Below are positions 59,439-64,000 of a DNA stretch of 64,000 nt, piece after piece. How positions within the stretch are numbered: position 1 is the stretch's first letter; each line of letters starts with the position of its first letter. Source of the stretch: Actinomycetes bacterium (GTDB taxonomy: Bacteria; Actinomycetota; Actinomycetes; Propionibacteriales; Propionibacteriaceae); assembly GCA_023460935.1 (NCBI GenBank), contig JAEWOI010000006.1, positions 36,558-100,557 of the forward strand. Direction: 5' to 3'. The notes below the pieces were generated by a model. The model was not told where the DNA came from, did no database searches, and saw nothing but the letters and a program-made list of their open reading frames with translations. Made by a program: the position numbers and the translations under genes.

Positions 59439-59854
59439 CCGACCAGACCGCCAGCCCCGCGCGGGTGCTGCTGTACTCCGACGACCGCACCGTCCGCGAG
59501 CAGGTGCGGCTGGCCCTGGGCAAGCGGGTCGCCGCCGACCTGCCGGAACTGGACGTGTTCGAGGTCGCCACCCAGCCGGTGGTGCTGCAGGCCATGGACG
59601 CCGGCGGCATCGACCTGGTGATCCTCGACGCGGAGGCCGCCCCGTCCGGAGGGATGGGGCTGTGCCACCAGCTGAAGAACGAGATCGAGAACTGCCCGCC
59701 GGTGCTGCTGCTGGTGGCGCGCGTCGCCGACGGCTGGCTGGCCGCCTGGTCGAAGGCCGACGGCATCACCCCCTTCCCGGTCGACCCGGTGCGCCTGCCC
59801 GAGGCGGCGGCCAAGCTGCTGCGGGCGAGGCTGCACGAGCAGGCCACCGCGTGA
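59435..59854 (+). CDS. Degenerate receiver-domain protein
   Basis: 139 aa, only a receiver-like fold. The acidic pair Asp16/Asp17 and candidate phospho-site Asp65 (VILDAEAAPSGG) are present, but the Thr/Ser position reads VARV and the conserved Lys-Pro reads VDP, so normal phosphorylation switching is doubtful. It overlaps the CtaG-like gene (ATGA) and trpD (GTGA). I recall this neighbour of trpD in other actinobacteria. Confidence 0.8.
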   Translation: MTDQTASPARVLLYSDDRTVREQVRLALGKRVAADLPELDVFEVATQPVVLQAMDAGGIDLVILDAEAAPSGGMGLCHQLKNEIENCPPVLLLVARVADGWLAAWSKADGITPFPVDPVRLPEAAAKLLRARLHEQATA

Positions 59855-60897
59855 GTTTCAGCTGGCCGCAGGTGCTGTCCACCCTGATGGGTGGCACGGA
59901 CCTGCCGCCGAACGCCGCCGGGTGGGCGATGGACCAGATCCTGGCCGGTGACGCCACTCCCGTGCAGGTCGCGGGGTTCGCCGTGGCGCTGCGGGCCAAG
60001 GGCGAGTCGGTCGGGGAGATCAGCGGGCTGGCCGAGGCGATGCTCGACCACGCCCTGCCGATCCGGCTCGACACCGAAGCGGTCGACGTGGTCGGTTCCG
60101 GCGGTGACCGGGCCGGCACAGTGAATGTCTCGACGATGGCGGCGATAGTCGCAGCCGCGTGTGGCGTGCCGGTGGTGAAGCACGGCAACCGGGCCGCATC
60201 GAGCTCCTGCGGCACCGCCGACTGCCTGGAGGCGCTCGGCGTCGCCATCGACGTCCCGCCGGCCGCCCAGCCGGCGGTGCTGGCCGAGGTCGGCATCGTG
60301 TTCCTGTTCGCGGCCATGTACCACCCGGCGCTGCGGTTCGTCGCGTCCGCCCGCCGCGAGCTCGGCGTCCCCACGACCTTCAACTTCCTCGGCCCGCTGG
60401 CCAACCCCGCCCGTCCCGCGGCGCAGGCCGTGGGTGTCGCCGACGCCAGGATGGCTCCGCTGATCGCGGGCGTGATCGCCGGGCGCGGCAATCGCGGCCT
60501 GGTCTTCCACGGCGGGGACGGCCTCGACGAGCTCACCACCACCACCAGCTCCGAGGTGTGGGTGATCCGGAACGGCGAGGTGACGCAGGCCCGGCTCGAC
60601 CCGTCAGCGCTCGGAATCGCCCCGGCCGGCCGCGACGACCTGGTGGGCGGCGACCCGGCCCACAACGCCGGGGTGGTGCGGGAGGTGTTCGGCGGTGCCG
60701 CCGGCCCGGTGCGCGACATCGTCGCGCTCAACGCCGCCGCAGCGCAGCTGGCCTTCGCGGGGCCGGACCCGGACGCACCGCTGGCCGACCAGTTCGCCGG
60801 GCCCCTCGAGCGCGCCTACGCCGCCATCGACTCCGGGGCCGCCGCAGCCGTGCTGGACAACTGGGCGCGGGTCAGTACAGCCGCTCGGCCCAGCTGA
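59851..60897 (+). CDS. trpD: Anthranilate phosphoribosyltransferase
   Basis: 348 aa; second step of tryptophan synthesis. The signatures GSGGDRAGTVNVST, KHGNRAASSSCGTAD, NFLGPLANP and HGGDGLDELTT are complete. GTG 59851 overlaps the receiver gene; homology starts there. Its last 26 bases overlap the convergent prepilin peptidase gene. No other trp gene is in the window. Confidence 0.94.
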   Translation: MSFSWPQVLSTLMGGTDLPPNAAGWAMDQILAGDATPVQVAGFAVALRAKGESVGEISGLAEAMLDHALPIRLDTEAVDVVGSGGDRAGTVNVSTMAAIVAAACGVPVVKHGNRAASSSCGTADCLEALGVAIDVPPAAQPAVLAEVGIVFLFAAMYHPALRFVASARRELGVPTTFNFLGPLANPARPAAQAVGVADARMAPLIAGVIAGRGNRGLVFHGGDGLDELTTTTSSEVWVIRNGEVTQARLDPSALGIAPAGRDDLVGGDPAHNAGVVREVFGGAAGPVRDIVALNAAAAQLAFAGPDPDAPLADQFAGPLERAYAAIDSGAAAAVLDNWARVSTAARPS

Positions 60898-61540
60898 GGA
60901 GCAGCGCGAGGTAGGGCCCGAGCAGCAGGGCCGGTCCGTAAGGGAAACTGCCGTCGTGACCGCGCCACCACCACAGCAGCCCACCCCAGGCCGCACCGAC
61001 TGCGCTGCCCAGCAGGAACGACCACAACGCCAGCGCGGGTGAGTTGGCGCCGGCCACCACCCCGATCAGCCCGGCCAGCCGGACATCACCGAACCCCAGC
61101 CCGCCGTTGGTGAAGCGCCACAGCAGCCAGAACACTCCGGCGGCCACCGCCCCGGCCACGCCGGCCCAGACCAGCGGCTGCCAGGTGCCCTGCAGCCAGG
61201 CCGCAGCCCCGGCCCCCGCCACGGCCAGGCCGATGGTCAGGTAGTTCAGCCGCAGCGGCAGGAACGTGGTCCGCAGGTCGATCAGGCCCAGTAGCGTGGC
61301 CAGCGGCGCCCACACCGGCCACAGCGCGGCCGGGGTGAGCCCCAACGCGAGCCCGGTGGCCAGGCCGCCGGCGAGGAACACAGCCCAGCGGAAGCCGGTG
61401 CCGTCCAGCTCGCTGAACGGCGGCGGGGGCTCCTCCTCGTCCTGCGGCACCGGCAACCAGCGCAACAGCGCCGGGGTGAGGGCGGCGAGCAGGCCGGCCA
61501 GCAGCACAGCGGTCAGCGGCACGACGAGCTCGGCTGGCAC
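60872..61540 (-). CDS. Type IV prepilin peptidase (A24 family)
   Basis: 222 aa with about seven transmembrane helices. The two aspartates lie in LLGLIDLRTTFLP and in GLGFGDVRLAGLIG, the A24 active site. The N-terminal methylase domain of PilD is absent, as in many actinobacteria. No pilin genes are in the window. GTG 61540 has TAGGCT six bases upstream. Confidence 0.87.
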   Translation of the reverse strand: MPAELVVPLTAVLLAGLLAALTPALLRWLPVPQDEEEPPPPFSELDGTGFRWAVFLAGGLATGLALGLTPAALWPVWAPLATLLGLIDLRTTFLPLRLNYLTIGLAVAGAGAAAWLQGTWQPLVWAGVAGAVAAGVFWLLWRFTNGGLGFGDVRLAGLIGVVAGANSPALALWSFLLGSAVGAAWGGLLWWWRGHDGSFPYGPALLLGPYLALLLSWAERLY

Positions 61541-61546
61541 GCCGGC

Positions 61547-61552
61547 AGCCTA
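61547..61552 (-). promoter_or_regulatory. Putative -10 box for the prepilin peptidase gene
   Basis: TAGGCT on the minus strand, six bases before GTG 61540; it overlaps the stop of the upstream 83-aa gene. Confidence 0.45.
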
Positions 61553-61801
61553 GTGCCCGCCCGCCCGGGCGAGGGCCCGCAGGCTGCGCTCGTCCAGCGC
61601 CAGCAGGCGCCGCGCGCAGTCAGCCGGGATCCGCGTCAGTGGTCGCCCACCGCGGCCGAACAGCAGCCGCTGCACCACGGCCGGCGGCACGATGGCCTCG
61701 GCGGCCAACGTGGTCCACGGCACGCCGGTCAGGTCGAGCAGTCGCTGCAGGTGCGCGCGGAACGGCGCGGCCTGCACCCAGTAGTGGTCGGGTTCACTCA
61801 C
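61550..61801 (-). CDS. Small HTH-like conserved protein
   Basis: 83 aa, helical: FRAHLQRLLDLTGVPWTTLAAEAIVPPAVVQRLLFGRGG looks like a helix-turn-helix, followed by RIPADCARRLLALDERSL. It may bind DNA. It lies nine bases upstream of the prepilin peptidase on the same strand. Confidence 0.65.
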   Translation of the reverse strand: MSEPDHYWVQAAPFRAHLQRLLDLTGVPWTTLAAEAIVPPAVVQRLLFGRGGRPLTRIPADCARRLLALDERSLRALARAGGH

Positions 61802-61874
61802 ACCCTGGAAAGTCGAATCCGGGGCCCGATTGTGAGTCGGTGCCCCGGATTCGCCGGAACTTCTTCGGGAGCGG

Positions 61875-62924
61875 TCAGCGCTGGGCCCGCACGAACCCGG
61901 CTTCCCGCGCAGCCTCCTCCGACGCGAACCACACCGCGGCGATCGTGCGCTCGTACGCAGCGCTGCCCGGGAGGTGGTACTTCATCGAACGGTCGTTGCC
62001 CTTGATCGCGTACCCCGCCGGCGGCTCGCTCCCAACGAACGAGCCCTCGCCGTAGGGGCTACCGGCTAAAGGGGAGGCATCGCCGCCTTCCGCCTCGTCA
62101 GCGAGTTTGTCCAACTGGTCCTCGATGTCGTCGCGGACGTCCTCGACCTTGTCCGCTGCTGCCGCGCTGGCGTCCTCCACCTTCTCGGTCACGTCCACCG
62201 CAACGTCCCCGGCCGCGGCGGCTGCGCCGGTCGCGAAGTCGCCGACGTCCCCGGCCACGTCGGCTGAGGACTCCTGCACGTCGTCGACGACGTCGTCCGT
62301 CGCGTCCTTCAGGTCGCCGGGATCGGCAACGTACGCCGTGCGCGGGGTGTGGGTCTCCCAGCCGGTGGACGGGTCGGCCAGCAGCTTGCGGACGGCGACG
62401 AACACGCCGCCCAGCGCCGCGAAGGCGAGGAGGACCTTGCCGAACGTCCGCCAGCCGGACCGCTTGTTCCGGCCGGATGCGTGGTCGAGCTGCTTGGCCA
62501 GCGCCGCGGACGCCGCCGCCACCTTCAACTCCCTGGCCAGCGGCTGGGAAGCCAGGTGCCGGAGCACGTCGGCCACCTTCGGCAGGTAGTCGTCCTGGAC
62601 GAGCTCACGGGCGTGGTCGACAGTCGGCGGGATGCGCTGCAGCACGTCGTCCACCGCCGGCTTCACCTTCTTCACCGTCGCGGTCACCGCCGGCGAGACC
62701 CGGTCGAGCGCGTCGTCGATGACCGGGTGCACCTTCTCGAAGGTGTCGGAGGCGAGTCGTGCGCCCCGGATACGGGCGTCGCTCAACGCCGGACGGATCC
62801 TGCTGTACGTCTGGTCGGCCAGCTCGCCACCCTCGCGTAGCGCCTGTGCGACGAACGGAGTGAGGTATTCGACTGCGGTCTGCGTGCCGCCCTCGACGGC
62901 CTCGAGCAGCTTCTTTGTCTTCAC
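61875..62924 (-). CDS. Sunset-domain protein with long helical region
   Basis: 349 aa. Residues ~1-150 are amphipathic helical repeats (TYSRIRPALSDA, HPVIDDALDRVSPAV), then one transmembrane helix (VLLAFAALGGVFVAVRKLL, about 168-186), an acidic Ala/Asp/Val-rich stretch (about 210-285) like LEA or apolipoprotein helices, and the C-terminal sunset domain (GYAIKGNDRSMKYHLPGS). The function is unknown; the outline suggests an envelope or stress protein. GGAGG four bases before GTG 62924 sets the start. Confidence 0.75.
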   Translation of the reverse strand: MKTKKLLEAVEGGTQTAVEYLTPFVAQALREGGELADQTYSRIRPALSDARIRGARLASDTFEKVHPVIDDALDRVSPAVTATVKKVKPAVDDVLQRIPPTVDHARELVQDDYLPKVADVLRHLASQPLARELKVAAASAALAKQLDHASGRNKRSGWRTFGKVLLAFAALGGVFVAVRKLLADPSTGWETHTPRTAYVADPGDLKDATDDVVDDVQESSADVAGDVGDFATGAAAAAGDVAVDVTEKVEDASAAAADKVEDVRDDIEDQLDKLADEAEGGDASPLAGSPYGEGSFVGSEPPAGYAIKGNDRSMKYHLPGSAAYERTIAAVWFASEEAAREAGFVRAQR

Positions 62925-63025
62925 GGTGCCTCCGATGCTCTGCTTGAGCACCACCGTACCCGGCAGCGAGGCGCGATTCACAGCATCTGTCAGGATGGGT
63001 CGGACCGCAGAAGAGAGGAAACAGC

Positions 63026-63553
63026 ATGGCGCAGACCGCAACCTTGCACACGAACCACGGCGACATCGTCATCACCCTGTTCGGTGACCACGCCCCGAAG
63101 ACCGTGGCCAACTTCGTCGGGCTGGCCACCGGCACCAAGGAGTACGCCGACCCCGAGACCGGCGAGCAGAAGACGGGCCGGTTCTACGACGGCGTCGGCT
63201 TCCACCGCGTCATCGACGGCTTCATGATCCAGGGCGGCGACCCGCTGGGCACCGGCACCGGTGGTCCCGGCTACAGCTTCGACGACGAGATCCACCCCGA
63301 GCTGGTGTTCAACAAGCCGTACCTGCTGGCCATGGCCAACGCCGGGCTCCGCATGGGGCGGGGCACCAATGGCTCGCAGTTCTTCATCACCGTTGTGCCG
63401 ACGCCGCACCTCAACCGCAAGCACACGATCTTCGGCGAGGTGGCCGACGAGGAGTCCCGCAAGGTCGTGGACAAGATCGCCAGCGTGCCGACCGGCCGGA
63501 TGGACCGGCCGCTGGAGCCCGTGGTGATCGAGTCGGTCGAGATCACCGGCTGA
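63026..63553 (+). CDS. Peptidyl-prolyl cis-trans isomerase, cyclophilin type
   Basis: 175 aa, cytosolic. FHRVIDGFMIQGGDP holds the catalytic Arg, with NGSQFFIT and KHTIFGEV completing the active site. It divides from the sunset-domain gene and carries GAGAGGAAACAGC before ATG 63026. Confidence 0.95.
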   Translation: MAQTATLHTNHGDIVITLFGDHAPKTVANFVGLATGTKEYADPETGEQKTGRFYDGVGFHRVIDGFMIQGGDPLGTGTGGPGYSFDDEIHPELVFNKPYLLAMANAGLRMGRGTNGSQFFITVVPTPHLNRKHTIFGEVADEESRKVVDKIASVPTGRMDRPLEPVVIESVEITG

Positions 63554-63555
63554 GG

Positions 63556-63584
63556 CCACCCCTTTCCGGCCCGGCCCGGGGTGG
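63556..63584. terminator. GC-rich stem-loop after the cyclophilin gene
   Basis: CCACCCC (63556-63562) pairs with GGGGTGG (63578-63584) across a 15-nt loop, between convergent genes; no U-tract. Confidence 0.35.
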
Positions 63585-63626
63585 CGCTGCGCCGTCCCGG
63601 GCCCGCCGGAGCGAGGCGGGTGGGTG

Positions 63627-63905
63627 CTACTCGGCGCCGATGGCGAAGGCAGCCTCGAGGTCGTGGGTGGAGTAGGCCCGGAACGCAACGTGGGTCTCGG
63701 TGTTCAGCACGCCGGGCACCTTGTTCAGCTGGTCGGCGACGGTGGTGGCCACGTCGTCGATCGTCCGCACCCTGACCATCGCGATCAGGTCGATCTTGCC
63801 GGTCACCGAGTACACCTCGGACACGCCGTCGAGGTCGGCGATCTGCTGGGCGACCTGGGGGATGCGGGCGACGTCGGCCTCGACGAACACGAGCGCGGTG
63901 ATCAT
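63627..63905 (-). CDS. Stand-alone Lrp/AsnC ligand-binding (RAM) domain protein
   Basis: 92 aa: ITALVFVEADVARIPQVAQQIADLDGVSEVYSVTGKIDLIAMV and VLNTETHVAFRAY are the RAM ferredoxin-like fold without a DNA-binding domain. It probably oligomerises and senses an amino acid or acts with full-length Lrp proteins. ATG 63905 overlaps the stop of the upstream partial frame (ATGA). Confidence 0.88.
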   Translation of the reverse strand: MITALVFVEADVARIPQVAQQIADLDGVSEVYSVTGKIDLIAMVRVRTIDDVATTVADQLNKVPGVLNTETHVAFRAYSTHDLEAAFAIGAE

Positions 63906-64000
63906 GCGCTGATCCTAATCCGCTCGGCGATGCTCGGGCCGATCCGGGCCGGCCAGCACCAGTCGCCGTCGATCTCCATCAGCCGCACGCCCGGCCGCTC
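63902..64000 (-). CDS. C-terminal end of an unidentified protein (5' part outside window)
   Basis: An open frame of 32 codons enters from the right edge and stops at 63902, overlapping the RAM-domain start. The residues EIDGDWCWPARIGPSIAERIRI look protein-like, and the ATGA coupling supports a real gene, but too little is present to name it. Confidence 0.5.
   Translation of the reverse strand, partial: ERPGVRLMEIDGDWCWPARIGPSIAERIRISA

Overview
The window is high-GC (about 70%) actinobacterial chromosome. The support is a purL-purF-purM-DUF3073 block, DUF3043 and DUF4191 proteins, a menaquinol-type qcrCAB/ctaE operon with a separate ctaCDF operon, GuaB1, a sunset-domain protein, and many starts that look leaderless (TAnnnT 6-7 nt before ATG/GTG). 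Gene order and content fit Propionibacteriales or a close relative, but that placement is inference.

Layout. 0-9.5 kb: the end of gdhA, an SDR, a GabD2-type aldehyde dehydrogenase, then de novo purine genes purL, purF, purM and DUF3073. 9.5-23 kb: a secreted EEP-fold hydrolase with Ig-like repeats, then a long minus-strand run sucB-lipB-MFS-lipA-DUF4191-ABC-F-fructosamine kinase (2-oxoglutarate dehydrogenase E2 beside both lipoate-loading enzymes), and pepA with an FAD dehydrogenase. 23-30 kb: an AbiEi-like protein, Fe-alcohol dehydrogenase, gcvT, an aldo/keto reductase, DUF3043, a glycerate-kinase-like protein and ErpA. 30-33.4 kb: ctaC-ctaD-ctaF. 33.4-41.7 kb: small enzymes, RNase HI, a PadR/membrane-protein operon with a clear operator, a GNAT protein, a cation diffusion facilitator and two small membrane proteins.

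41.7-52.5 kb is an accessory island of visibly lower GC. A complete 1411-bp IS3-family element sits between two genes that are each cut at its ends: an Erm-like rRNA methyltransferase (only the C-terminus remains) and a tyrosine recombinase (only the N-terminus remains). No target duplication is seen, which suggests an IS-linked deletion. Beyond it lie a BrnT-like toxin with an RHH antitoxin, a 48-aa basic protein gene, a lipoprotein paired with a lipoprotein-anchored LHH nuclease toxin, a Ras-like GTPase paired with a small partner (a candidate conflict module), an RHH/Doc toxin-antitoxin pair with a palindromic operator, and a five-copy palindromic repeat array.

52.5-64 kb returns to core genes: guaB1, qcrB-qcrA-qcrC-ctaE (minus) divergent from a CtaG-like assembly factor, a degenerate receiver protein and trpD (plus), then a prepilin peptidase, a sunset-domain protein, cyclophilin and a lone Lrp/AsnC RAM-domain protein. 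Together qcrCAB, ctaCDEF and the CtaG-like protein would form and assemble a bcc-aa3 aerobic respiratory chain. No tRNA, rRNA, riboswitch or CRISPR array was recognised.
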